Numbered from the stretch's first letter, positions 44,011-52,791 are shown. The stretch is DNA of 64,000 bases from Candidatus Roizmanbacteria bacterium UBA1450 (GCA_002329205.1 DCTC01000001.1:830623-894622), one strand, 5' to 3'. Notes: a model not told the origin generated them from the sequence alone. Numbers and translations are program-made.

Positions 44011-45837
44011 ATGTTGCAGGCCAGACCAGAAGGATACATCGGCAAGCAGTTTGCTGAAGGATTTACCAGCTATTTTATTGCGGGACGTTATAGTGGCGTA
44101 CTTTCTATTGAAGACGGATTGACTCAGGATGAAGGCAAACAACTCTTGGAAAAATTTAAAGAAGGTCTTCTGTCAGCAGATGTTCAAGATCTGGCAGGAT
44201 TCGAATCTACCGTCAGCAATCTCATACTTTCACTCAACTTTCCGGCACACGTAGGGCTAGCTATCGGCATGGAAATGCAGGGGGTTTTGTATGTAAAGAC
44301 GGTAGGAGAAGGTCAAATCTATTTCCGTCGCGGCAAACAGTTTGACGAACTGGTATCAGGAGATACTTCTGCCTCAGGCTATCTGAAAGAATTCGATCTG
44401 GCTGTATTTACAACCACAAGGATACAGGATGTTATCGGCAAATCAGAAGATATACAAGCATTTGTTGATATGCTTCCGCCGCAGGATATTATTGAAAAGA
44501 TAAACAGCGAAGAGTACGGTGAAGAAGAGCAGGGTTTTGTAGCTCTTTTTGTCGAATTTACCACAAAAACAGCAGTCGCAGCTCCATCAATTTTCGATGA
44601 AGCGGGACCTAAAATAAATGATCCGATGGCGATCGAAGAAGAAGAAACTTCCCCCTATCCGCCTGCATCTTTATCCGTAGGTGGTATCCCGGTCGTAGAT
44701 AGAGGAGAATATCAAAAATCTAACTCCAGCAGTAAAATTGTCCAATTTGTCCGAAGTAAAGGATTTATTATCGCAACTATAGTTATACTTTTTGCGTTGC
44801 TTGCCTGGAGTGTCGTTTTCGGTTATCAGCGACGCCAGGCAGAAGCTTTGAATAAAAGAATAGAAACAACAAAAGTGGAGATCCAGACCAAGCTGGATCA
44901 GGCAAAAGAAGGAGCTTTTCTCAATATGGAAGAATCCCTTGTGCTGCTCTCCGATGCAAAAACACTTCTTGCACAGCTCAAACAGGATGCAGGTGAAGCA
45001 AAGTCCAGCGAACTTGACCAAATTGAAAAAATGATAAACGAAGCAGAATCCTCGATTTTGAAACGCGAAGAAAAACCATTTGATGAGTTCTATGACCTTG
45101 CTCTTAAAGCAAAAGATGCGCAAGGAGATGCTCTTGCAGTAGCGGATGACTCTGTTGCTATACTTGATCGGTCTGCAAAAAAAGTTTACGTACTCGATCT
45201 TCAAAAAAAATCCTTAGATGAATATGTGCATGCTGATGTGTCTGATGCGGGCATTGTTGCTTTATACAATAATGACGTATTTTTTGCTTCATCAGGCAAA
45301 GGGGTCATGAAATTTACTTCACAAAATAAGGTTCGTACGATGATAGAACCGGATAGCGACTGGGGAGAAATTGTTGATATGGAAATTTACAATGGGAATA
45401 TCTATCTCTTGGACAACAGACAAGGAGAGATTTATAAATATCTGGTAACGGAAGGCGGATATTCGGATAAAAATTCATATACTGCTTCCGGACAGTCAGA
45501 TGATTTGTCAAATGCTACTGATATGACCATTGATTCAGCCGTATATGTTGCGACAGGAAATGATTTGTCCAAATATCTTGCAGGTACTTCTGAGAGTTTT
45601 TCACCAACATTCCCCAACAAGGATCCCGGTTTTGATCGTATTTATACAACTCCTGATCTTGAACAAGTATATGTTCTCGACCAAAAACAGGCGTCAGTAT
45701 ATATTCTGACAAAAGAAGGTGAGTACCAGAGGACATTGCAATCGAGTATCTTTGCGACAGCAAACGGTTTGTATATATTTGAGAATGCAGTTCATGTTCT
45801 CTCGGACGGCAAGCTGTACAGTGTCTCCCTCGATTAA
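44011..45837 (+). CDS. PP2C-like domain, membrane helix, coiled coil and beta-propeller protein
   Basis: 608 aa. The N-terminal ~200 residues look like a degenerate PP2C phosphatase fold (LYVKTVGEGQIYFRRGKQF, then GYLKEFDLAVFTTTRI), but the Asp residues that bind the metals are not where expected, so it may be catalytically dead. A membrane helix at about 252-270 is followed by a coiled coil (about 275-350) and a C-terminal beta-propeller-like domain (AVADDSVAILDRSAKKVYVLD, IYLLDNRQGEIYKYL). I infer a membrane signalling protein with an outer sensor. It precedes the sigma factor gene by 20 bp. Confidence 0.65.
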   Translation: MLQARPEGYIGKQFAEGFTSYFIAGRYSGVLSIEDGLTQDEGKQLLEKFKEGLLSADVQDLAGFESTVSNLILSLNFPAHVGLAIGMEMQGVLYVKTVGEGQIYFRRGKQFDELVSGDTSASGYLKEFDLAVFTTTRIQDVIGKSEDIQAFVDMLPPQDIIEKINSEEYGEEEQGFVALFVEFTTKTAVAAPSIFDEAGPKINDPMAIEEEETSPYPPASLSVGGIPVVDRGEYQKSNSSSKIVQFVRSKGFIIATIVILFALLAWSVVFGYQRRQAEALNKRIETTKVEIQTKLDQAKEGAFLNMEESLVLLSDAKTLLAQLKQDAGEAKSSELDQIEKMINEAESSILKREEKPFDEFYDLALKAKDAQGDALAVADDSVAILDRSAKKVYVLDLQKKSLDEYVHADVSDAGIVALYNNDVFFASSGKGVMKFTSQNKVRTMIEPDSDWGEIVDMEIYNGNIYLLDNRQGEIYKYLVTEGGYSDKNSYTASGQSDDLSNATDMTIDSAVYVATGNDLSKYLAGTSESFSPTFPNKDPGFDRIYTTPDLEQVYVLDQKQASVYILTKEGEYQRTLQSSIFATANGLYIFENAVHVLSDGKLYSVSLD

Positions 45838-45857
45838 AGAGTGTATAATGGTTACCT

Positions 45858-46409
45858 ATGGAACGAGTTGAAGAACAAGAATTGATTCAAAAACTGCTTC
45901 ATAAAGATGCGCAAGCTCTCCATGTATTATATAAGATGTATTATAAGGAACTGTATCGTTTTGTATACAGCCGTATTTCTGAGAAGCACCTAGCTGAAGA
46001 GCTTTCTCAGGACATTCTTATTCAATTCTTGGAAAGTATACGTGATTTTCGCCACCAATGTTCCATTAAAACCTTCCTTTTTACCATAGCACGCAATAAA
46101 GTAATTGATCAAATCCGAAAAAAGAAAGTTAAAAACATATTCTTTTCTCATCTGCCTTCATTTGTTGTTGATAGCCTAGCCACAGTTGTTATGGATGATG
46201 ATCTGGAGAGAAAAGAACTTCAGCAAAAGCTGGAACAGACTTTTAACGAACTTCCGCATGATTATCAGTTGGTCTTACGACTAAAGTATATTGAAGACAA
46301 ATCCGTCAAAGAGATTTCTCAGGAGCTTACGAAATCCTTTAAGTCGACCGAAAGCCTGATATTCCGAGCACGAAAGGCTTTTATTGAAATCTATAATAAT
46401 TTGATTTAA
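45858..46409 (+). CDS. Sigma-70 family (ECF-like) RNA polymerase sigma factor
   Basis: 183 aa. Region 2: LYRFVYSRISEKHLAEELSQDILI and IKTFLFTIARNKVIDQIRKK; region 4: FNELPHDYQLVLRLKYIEDKSVKEISQEL with SLIFRARKAF. Region 1.1 and region 3 are absent, as in ECF factors. TATAAT (45844-45849) lies 8 nt before the ATG. No classical anti-sigma gene is next to it; the small membrane gene downstream or the PP2C-like protein upstream could control it. Confidence 0.92.
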   Translation: MERVEEQELIQKLLHKDAQALHVLYKMYYKELYRFVYSRISEKHLAEELSQDILIQFLESIRDFRHQCSIKTFLFTIARNKVIDQIRKKKVKNIFFSHLPSFVVDSLATVVMDDDLERKELQQKLEQTFNELPHDYQLVLRLKYIEDKSVKEISQELTKSFKSTESLIFRARKAFIEIYNNLI

Positions 46410-46412
46410 ATC

Positions 46413-46655
46413 ATGCACACGAAGTCAGAAATTCCTGACAAATTAATTCGCAAATTTCAGCAAATATATTCATTACCTCCCAACGATCTCCACAATGAGG
46501 TACTGACATCATGGTACAAATTCCTGACAGCTCCTTTGAAGAGGATGCCGTTTGCCTATATCGTACCGCTGTCAATTGGTATCGCTGTTATGATGTACCT
46601 TGTCGTTGGGCAATTATTGATTCACCTGGTAAGTCTTCTTCAGAATGGATTTTAA
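46413..46655 (+). CDS. Small membrane protein downstream of sigma factor
   Basis: 80 aa. A polar N-terminus (about 1-45) is followed by one membrane helix (about 48-75). It begins 3 bp after the sigma gene and overlaps the next gene by 11 bp. Single-helix proteins encoded after ECF factors are often anti-sigma factors, but no zinc-binding His/Cys motif is present, so that role is only inference. Confidence 0.65.
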   Translation: MHTKSEIPDKLIRKFQQIYSLPPNDLHNEVLTSWYKFLTAPLKRMPFAYIVPLSIGIAVMMYLVVGQLLIHLVSLLQNGF

Positions 46656-47262
46656 TCATATCATTTCCGGCTTTATTGCTTCATTCATTTTTTTTGTCCG
46701 TCGAGTCATCTATCTTATTGTTTCGCCCTATAAAACCATGCGCGATATCGCACAGGATGATGATATGATGCAAGTACTTTTTATTTTTTTGTGTATCGGG
46801 GTGTACTTTTACTTTGCCAACAATTTAAGAAACTATCCGCACGAACCGTGGATTCTTTTTTTTATGACGGTTTTTCATTACCTGCTGACAGTGACGTATT
46901 TCGCTTTATTTATGATTCTTTCCACAAAACAGCACCGGGTGAAAATTGCCCCGTTTATGCTGCTTTTTAGTTATGCATTGATCCCGACTCTTGTCTGGTT
47001 TATTACAAATTCAGTTCTGTATGCGCTCATTCCACCACCCAGGACACCTTCATTTCTCGGCAAAGGATTCAGTTTAGTGTATGTCAGTTTTTCTATAGGG
47101 ATACTGTTCTGGAAGATAATGGTGACTTATCTTGCCATCCGGTTTGCAACAGGGTTTCGTTTTTTCAGGATAGTGTATAGCATGATTTTATATTTGATAG
47201 CTGTGATTCCGTATTCAATATTGTTGTATTCATTACAATTTTTTCGTATTCCGTTCTTGTAA
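46645..47262 (+). CDS. Yip1-like polytopic membrane protein
   Basis: 205 aa with about five membrane helices. SPYKTMRDIAQDDDMMQVLFIF at the start and repeated helices with a short cytoplasmic N-terminus match Yip1/YIP-domain proteins commonly found in bacterial membrane operons. No enzymatic motif is visible. It overlaps the small gene before it and is the last gene of the sigma-factor cassette. Confidence 0.7.
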   Translation: MDFNHIISGFIASFIFFVRRVIYLIVSPYKTMRDIAQDDDMMQVLFIFLCIGVYFYFANNLRNYPHEPWILFFMTVFHYLLTVTYFALFMILSTKQHRVKIAPFMLLFSYALIPTLVWFITNSVLYALIPPPRTPSFLGKGFSLVYVSFSIGILFWKIMVTYLAIRFATGFRFFRIVYSMILYLIAVIPYSILLYSLQFFRIPFL

Positions 47263-47318
47263 AGTCCAGTGTTGTATACTCGGTTGGAACAACTTCCTCG
47301 AATTAATAATCCAGTTAC

Positions 47319-48476
47319 ATGAATGATTTATACGTCTCTCACGACTATATAGCTATGAATCTTAGGAAAGCACAAAATGTAGATGAGCGCAGGAAAATGA
47401 TTGAAAGTATGAGCAATATCCTGCTTTCACACATAGGAGAGGTATTGGTTGATGATGTCAAGCAAATCCACTGTGAAAATCTGGTCGGCGCTGTTTCCTT
47501 GCCTTTGGGAGTCGCAGGTCCGTTGAAACTGAAAGGCCAGCACCATGAAAGGGATGTTCTGATCCCGCTCGCAACAACAGAGGGAGCTCTCGTTGCTTCG
47601 GTCAGCCGCGGATGTAAAATTATTTCACTTGCCGGTGGGGCAGTAGCACAAACGGAGTATATCGGCCCGACCCGAGGTCCTGTTTTTGAAACGAAAGGAA
47701 TACGTGAAAGTCAAGCATTTATTGCTTTTATCCGAAAACATCAAGACCAATTAGCATCCTGTGCAGAACAAACTTCTTCCCATCTGAAACTGAAGGAGAT
47801 AGAAACACGCAGAAATGGTAAATATGTATATACCAGACTGATATTTGATACTGATGAAGCGATGGGGATGAATATGGTAACTATTGCCTCAGATGCGGTT
47901 GTTTCTTTCCTTGAGAGGCACACAGAGGCATCATGTATAGCTGTTGCAGGAAACTACGATGTTGATAAAAAACCGGCTTGGTTGAATTTCATCAAAGGAC
48001 GCGGTCGATCCTGTCAGGCAGAAGTAATTATTCCGCAACAATTACTGAAGGAGCATCTAAAGGTCTCTTCGCGAGATCTTTTCAAAACAGTGATTGCGAA
48101 ATGCTGGGGCGGGTCAATGATGGCAGGCGCGATGGGGTATAATGCTCATTTTGCCAATATAGTTGCTGCTTTTTATGCAGCTACAGGTCAGGACATTGCA
48201 CATGTTGTCGAAGGAAGTCTGGGAATAACAAGTGCTGATGTATGTGAAAATGGAGATTTGTATTTTTCTGTTTATCTTCCTGATATAATGCTTGGCACGG
48301 TTGGTGGAGGTACGAAACTGAAGACCCAAAGTGAAGCACGAAGCATTACCGGTGCACGCAATACAGAAGAACTGGCAGAAGTCCTCACAGGAGCAGTACT
48401 CGCCGGAGAATTATCCCTGCTGGCATCGATTACCGAGAGAACGCTGGGAAAAGCACATAAAAAGCTGGGACGATAG
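47319..48476 (+). CDS. hmgA: Hydroxymethylglutaryl-CoA reductase, archaeal/class I type
   Basis: 385 aa. Reduces HMG-CoA to mevalonate with NADPH. ENLVGAVSLPLGVAGPL, TTEGALVASVSRG (catalytic Glu), DEAMGMNMVTIASDA (dinucleotide motif), GQDIAHVVEGS, GTVGGGTKL and the C-terminal AHKKLGR with its proton-donor His are all present. Its length matches archaeal enzymes lacking the eukaryotic membrane domain. It heads the mevalonate block. Confidence 0.95.
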   Translation: MNDLYVSHDYIAMNLRKAQNVDERRKMIESMSNILLSHIGEVLVDDVKQIHCENLVGAVSLPLGVAGPLKLKGQHHERDVLIPLATTEGALVASVSRGCKIISLAGGAVAQTEYIGPTRGPVFETKGIRESQAFIAFIRKHQDQLASCAEQTSSHLKLKEIETRRNGKYVYTRLIFDTDEAMGMNMVTIASDAVVSFLERHTEASCIAVAGNYDVDKKPAWLNFIKGRGRSCQAEVIIPQQLLKEHLKVSSRDLFKTVIAKCWGGSMMAGAMGYNAHFANIVAAFYAATGQDIAHVVEGSLGITSADVCENGDLYFSVYLPDIMLGTVGGGTKLKTQSEARSITGARNTEELAEVLTGAVLAGELSLLASITERTLGKAHKKLGR

Positions 48477-48504
48477 CTATTTGTTACGTAGGTTATGAGA
48501 TTAC

Positions 48505-48563
48505 AGTTAAGAGATAAAAGGAAACTTTTCTCTTTTAACTATTATCTGTTAACTGTTTAACTG
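48505..48563 (+). promoter_or_regulatory. Hairpin with alternative right arms before HMG-CoA synthase gene
   Basis: AGTTAAGAGATAAAAG (48505-48520) pairs with CTTTTCTCTTTTAACT (48525-48540) around GAAA, with one mismatch. TTAACTG recurs at 48549-48555 and 48557-48563 and could pair instead with CAGTTAA (48504-48510). The last copy ends 1 nt before the start codon. No T-run follows, so termination is less likely than translational control or RNA processing. Confidence 0.5.
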
Positions 48564-48564
48564 A

Positions 48565-49587
48565 ATGGTTGGAATCGTAGATTACGGATTTTATATCCCC
48601 AAATATAGGATAAGGGTTAATGACATTGCTGAGCAGTGGGGGAAATGTAGTGACAAAGTGGAGCGATCTCTAAGAGTAATTGAGAAAGCAGTCGCTGGTC
48701 GCGATGAGGATATGGTCACTATGGCATATGAAGCATCCAGTATGGCCATGCACGACAATGAAGATTTAAAAAAAGATATCGGAGCGGTGTTTATCGGATC
48801 AGAAACTTTTCCTTATGCTGTCAAACCGATTTCTACCTCACTGGCTGAGTGGTTGAATCTATCCCATGACTACCTCGCATATGACACACAGTTTGCCTGC
48901 AAGGCAGCAACCGGAGCACTCATCTCAGCTTCTGCACTCGTAAAATCCGGTGATATAAAAAATGCGCTGGTATGTGCCTCGGACAAAGCAAATGCCCGTC
49001 CGAAAGACACACTAGAATACTCAGCCGGCTCGGGAGCAAATGCATGGATTTTGGGCAGGGAGAATGTGATGCTTGAAATAATTGACTGGCATTCATACTC
49101 ATCTGACACACCTGACTTTTGGCGACGTGCAAAAGCTGATTATCCTTCCCACGCGAGCAGATTTACCGGTTCACCTGCTTATTTCAAACATATTCTTTCA
49201 TCATCAACTGCACTTATGGAAAAACAACATATACAGGCCTCTGATGTCACCTATGGAGTGTTTCATATGCCAAACGGCAGTTTCCCACTCAAAGCAGCTC
49301 AGAAACTCGGTTTCACCAAAGAACAGATAGAAAAATCATATGTTGTCCCCAAACTCGGCAACTCATATTCAGCATCAGCGCTCATGGGGCTTGTAGCCAC
49401 ACTTGAGTTTGCCAAACCGGGCGAGACAATTTTCTTTGCATCATACGGTTCGGGTGCCGGCTCGGATGCAATTCTGTTCAAAGTTACTGAAAAGATAGAG
49501 AAAAGACGAAAAGCATTTCAGCATATTATTGAAAAAAAATCATATATAGACTATGGAACGTATATGCAGTATATGAACATTATTTAA
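48565..49587 (+). CDS. Hydroxymethylglutaryl-CoA synthase, archaeal type
   Basis: 340 aa. Condenses acetyl-CoA with acetoacetyl-CoA. DTQFACKAATGALISA holds the catalytic Cys; GVFHMPNGSFPLKAA the His; ETFPYAVKP and GNSYSASALMGL are typical of archaeal HMGCS. It opens with VGIVDYGFYIPKYRI. The thiolase gene follows after 8 bp, as in archaea where the two enzymes form a channelling complex. Confidence 0.94.
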   Translation: MVGIVDYGFYIPKYRIRVNDIAEQWGKCSDKVERSLRVIEKAVAGRDEDMVTMAYEASSMAMHDNEDLKKDIGAVFIGSETFPYAVKPISTSLAEWLNLSHDYLAYDTQFACKAATGALISASALVKSGDIKNALVCASDKANARPKDTLEYSAGSGANAWILGRENVMLEIIDWHSYSSDTPDFWRRAKADYPSHASRFTGSPAYFKHILSSSTALMEKQHIQASDVTYGVFHMPNGSFPLKAAQKLGFTKEQIEKSYVVPKLGNSYSASALMGLVATLEFAKPGETIFFASYGSGAGSDAILFKVTEKIEKRRKAFQHIIEKKSYIDYGTYMQYMNII

Positions 49588-49595
49588 CATGAACT

Positions 49596-50753
49596 ATGAG
49601 TACTTTAAATGCAATAATCGGATATTATTCGACACCATTCGGAGAATTTTGGGATAAAACTCTGGATGACTTGATTTTGGACGCATTTAACGGGGTATTG
49701 AAGGAATCAAAAATAGAAAAAAACGGTATTGATGCGATTTTCCTGGGCAATATGCTCGGCGGTGTGGTCGAAGAAAGTTTGCTATTGTCTGCACATGTCG
49801 CGGAGCTTACTGATATGCATATTCCGGTATACCGTATTGAAGCAGCTTGCGCTTCCGGGGGATTGGCTTTCCAGAATGCGGATGTGTATCTGAAAAGCCA
49901 TCCAGGATCGACTGTGATGGTATTGGGTGCAGAAAAAATGACTGATATCTCTGCAGGTGAGATTACCCGGGGATTGGCTTCAGCAGCATCTGATGAAGAA
50001 CAGACAGTAGGACTTACGTTTCCGGGTGTATATGCACTTCTTGCTCAGATGTATCTGGAAAAATACGGATACAACGAAGAGCATCTCGCCAGTATCTCAG
50101 TCAAAAATCATGCGCATGGAGTACTCAATGAAAAAGCTCATTTTAGACGTTACGTTACAATCGATAATGTTTTAGAGAGCCCGTATGTTGCATATCCCTT
50201 AAAAGTACTGGATAGTTCGCCGATCTCAGACGGTGCGGCAGCAGTTATTTTGACCAATGACCATAAATATATTACTGCGTCAAAAGCCGCACATATTTTG
50301 TCATCTGAAACAGCCACTGACTCCATTTCTATTGCAAAAAGAAAACAGCTGGATACTCTTGAGGCGACCGTAGTTGCTGCACAAAAAGCATTTACTTGCG
50401 CTAGAATTGAACGGAAAGATATTAATCTTATGGAAGTTCATGATTGTTTCTCAATAGCTGAAATTCTGGCACTGGAAGATCTCGGATTCTGGGAGAAGGG
50501 CAAAGGCGGACAACACGCACGTGAAATGGTAACCTCGCGTGATTCGGGAAGTAATCTGATCGTGAATACTTCCGGCGGATTGAAAGCGGCAGGCCATCCT
50601 GTCGGCGGGACAGGCATCAAACAAATCGGAGAAGTGTATCTTCAATTGACCGGACAGGCAGGTGAGCGGCAAGTAAAACATCATAAATTTGGTTTGGCGC
50701 ATAATGTGGGTGGAAGCGGCGGAGTAGCAGTCGTTACGATTTTAGGAGTCTAA
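49596..50753 (+). CDS. Acetyl-CoA C-acetyltransferase (thiolase), archaeal SCP-x type
   Basis: 385 aa. Makes acetoacetyl-CoA from two acetyl-CoA. EAACASGGLAFQNA has the nucleophilic Cys, MEVHDCFSIAE the HDxF motif and SGGLKAAGHPVGGTGI the His. The C-terminal HNVGGSGG replaces the CxG motif of bacterial thiolases, a known feature of the archaeal HMGCS-linked enzymes. Gene order supports the mevalonate role. Confidence 0.95.
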   Translation: MSTLNAIIGYYSTPFGEFWDKTLDDLILDAFNGVLKESKIEKNGIDAIFLGNMLGGVVEESLLLSAHVAELTDMHIPVYRIEAACASGGLAFQNADVYLKSHPGSTVMVLGAEKMTDISAGEITRGLASAASDEEQTVGLTFPGVYALLAQMYLEKYGYNEEHLASISVKNHAHGVLNEKAHFRRYVTIDNVLESPYVAYPLKVLDSSPISDGAAAVILTNDHKYITASKAAHILSSETATDSISIAKRKQLDTLEATVVAAQKAFTCARIERKDINLMEVHDCFSIAEILALEDLGFWEKGKGGQHAREMVTSRDSGSNLIVNTSGGLKAAGHPVGGTGIKQIGEVYLQLTGQAGERQVKHHKFGLAHNVGGSGGVAVVTILGV

Positions 50754-50801
50754 TTATTTACATAAAATTAATAAGTTAGCTGAATATTATTTAAAAATTC
50801 T

Positions 50802-51104
50802 ATGCAAAGTGCAGTACGCGTTTGGCGTAAACAAAAAAAAGATAAGGAACGACTTGGTAAAAAAGGTGTTATCCTCTCATGGACGGAGGTATTTGTCTCT
50901 CCGCTTCGTTTTGAAACAATGACGCCCTATACTATTGTCCTTGTGGAGCTGGAAGATCAAAACCGGGTGTATGGTCAGCTTGTCGATTTTGAAAAGGATC
51001 AGCGGACGATCGGTAGGGAGGTTGTTTCAGTATTCCGGAAAATGGGTGCTGTCGGGAGTGAGGATGTAGTTGAGTACGGAGTGAAGTTCAAACCTCACGA
51101 ATGA
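50802..51104 (+). CDS. DUF35 OB-fold protein lacking the zinc ribbon
   Basis: 100 aa. Position between thiolase and mevalonate kinase, and the OB-like strands (GVILSWTEVFVSPLRF, YTIVLVELEDQNRVYGQL, VEYGVKFKP), match DUF35, the scaffold that holds archaeal thiolase and HMGCS together. The usual N-terminal Cys4 ribbon is absent; the protein contains no Cys at all. Its stop overlaps the kinase start by 4 bp (ATGA). Confidence 0.8.
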   Translation: MQSAVRVWRKQKKDKERLGKKGVILSWTEVFVSPLRFETMTPYTIVLVELEDQNRVYGQLVDFEKDQRTIGREVVSVFRKMGAVGSEDVVEYGVKFKPHE

Positions 51105-52051
51105 AAATCTCATATTCAGCTCCGGGTAAGGTTATCCTTTCTGGAGAACACTCCGTTGTGTACACGAAACCGGCGTTAGTAACGGCTGTTGACTTGACAC
51201 TTACTGTTACGGTTGAAGAAGGAAAATCTACACATACTGATGCGAAAATACGAGAAGCCGTGGAGTATTGCGACAATGTGGTGTTGAATTTTCTCCAAAA
51301 AAATAAAATCGCATTTCAAAAAAAAACCTTCACATATTCAATCGAATCTTCGATTCCGGAAGGTCGCGGTATGGGCTCATCGGCAGCTTTTTGTGTGGCA
51401 GCTGTCGCAGCGCTTTTGCATTTTTATACCGGCCGAGAATATGAAAAAGAAACAATTAATACACTTGCATACAAGTGTGAGAAGCATTTCCACGGAATGC
51501 CGTCAGGAGTAGATGTAAGTGCTTCATGTTTTGGCGGGCTGATATACTATCGAAAAGAATTTGAATTTCTCAAATATATTTCTGCGCTTAATTTCAAGAT
51601 TCCCCAGCTTATCCAGGACAATCTCATACTTATTGATAGTGGAAAACCAATTGAATCAACTTCGGAGATGGTACGTCTGGTCGGTAGAAGATACAATGAA
51701 CAGACAATTGATATGGAAAAGACTCTTATCGGTATTGAAAAAGTTACACGGCGTATGGTCGTTTCAATTGTCAAAGAAGATCCTCGTATGTTTGCCGAAT
51801 GTATTGATGAAAATCAGAAATTGCTTGTTGATTTCGGTATTGTTTCGGGATCAGCTCAAAAGCTTCTTGCAGGCTTATCTCCGTACGGTGTCGGCAAAGT
51901 AACGGGAGCAGGAGGCAGAAAAGAAGGATCAGGACTTATTTTATTTTATATTACTGATAAAGACGGTTTTAGGAAGTATTCTGTTCAGGAAGGGCTCTTG
52001 ACAATTCCATTCAAACAACAGTTTGAAGGAGTACATATTCTAAAGCACTGA
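51101..52051 (+). CDS. mvk: Mevalonate kinase
   Basis: 316 aa GHMP kinase. SAPGKVILSGEHSVVY at the start, PEGRGMGSSAAFCVAAVAAL (ATP loop), HGMPSGVDVSASCFGG (catalytic Asp) and GAGGRKEGSGLILF (motif 3) are diagnostic. It phosphorylates mevalonate to 5-phosphomevalonate. The next enzymes of either the classical or an archaeal branch are not in the window. Confidence 0.95.
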   Translation: MKISYSAPGKVILSGEHSVVYTKPALVTAVDLTLTVTVEEGKSTHTDAKIREAVEYCDNVVLNFLQKNKIAFQKKTFTYSIESSIPEGRGMGSSAAFCVAAVAALLHFYTGREYEKETINTLAYKCEKHFHGMPSGVDVSASCFGGLIYYRKEFEFLKYISALNFKIPQLIQDNLILIDSGKPIESTSEMVRLVGRRYNEQTIDMEKTLIGIEKVTRRMVVSIVKEDPRMFAECIDENQKLLVDFGIVSGSAQKLLAGLSPYGVGKVTGAGGRKEGSGLILFYITDKDGFRKYSVQEGLLTIPFKQQFEGVHILKH

Positions 52052-52054
52052 GCA

Positions 52055-52462
52055 TTACGGTTCACCTTGAATGGTTGGAAGACTGAAACGCCAGTTGCCT
52101 TGTGCATCCCGCTTGATGAGACCAAGAACATCGCCTGCAACTACCGAGAAAATCCCCAGCGCTGCAACCATCAGGATAATGCCGATTACTGCATTTGTCA
52201 TTTTTTGTCGTGCTTTATCCAGCTTTTCCTGATCTCCGCCGCCCGTAACCCAATCAAGTGCTCCCCACAGAAGATAAAAAAGCACCATAATGGAACCGAT
52301 AATCAAAGCCATTCTGATTCCGAACATGACGACACGGGATATACCTTCAACGGGATTTGTCCAATTGGGCCCTGGAGGTTCAATCGGAGTTCCGAAAACA
52401 CTATCAACACCGGTATTCAGTAATAAAAGATTTGTTTTTTCTAGAATTGTTGAGAATATCAT
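52055..52462 (-). CDS. VirB2/TrbC-like pilin, second of pair
   Basis: 135 aa with two membrane helices (about 45-68 and 82-108) and a short Gly/Asp-rich loop between them (VTGGGDQEKLDKARQKM). This two-helix layout, loop and a small soluble tail match TrbC/VirB2 pilin-like proteins often seen in CPR. A start at 52462 overlaps the stop of the preceding pilin gene by 4 bp. The longer open frame upstream is noise. Confidence 0.72.
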   Translation of the reverse strand: MIFSTILEKTNLLLLNTGVDSVFGTPIEPPGPNWTNPVEGISRVVMFGIRMALIIGSIMVLFYLLWGALDWVTGGGDQEKLDKARQKMTNAVIGIILMVAALGIFSVVAGDVLGLIKRDAQGNWRFSLPTIQGEP

Positions 52463-52791
52463 ATAGGTATTTCGAGACCGAATATAAATGCAAGAAGCCT
52501 CACGACTAAAAATGCAGTGACAATAACAAGAATACCAACTACTGCGTAAATCGCAGTTTGTTGAGCCTGTTGCATCTTTTCCGGTTCCCCGCCTGAGGTG
52601 AGTACCGTGTAACCTGCCCACATAAACATAGCTCCGAAGATGATGACAGCCAGGATTGTCAATGTCGGGACAATAATACTTAGTAGCGTATTAACATTGG
52701 CAATACGTGCCGGTTTGAATGAATCCTCATTGATGAACGGAGTAGGAGTTGTTGCCAGGAACGTTTGAAATGTTGCAAGAATTGCATCCAT
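52459..52791 (-). CDS. VirB2/TrbC-like pilin, first of pair
   Basis: 110 aa. Two membrane helices (about 35-60 and 80-102) flank the loop YTVLTSGGEPEKMQQAQQTA, like the partner protein, so the two arose by duplication or share one fold. No pilus assembly genes lie nearby. The Met at 52791 is chosen; the frame continues upstream across the start of uppS but encodes nothing plausible there. Confidence 0.72.
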   Translation of the reverse strand: MDAILATFQTFLATTPTPFINEDSFKPARIANVNTLLSIIVPTLTILAVIIFGAMFMWAGYTVLTSGGEPEKMQQAQQTAIYAVVGILVIVTAFLVVRLLAFIFGLEIPI

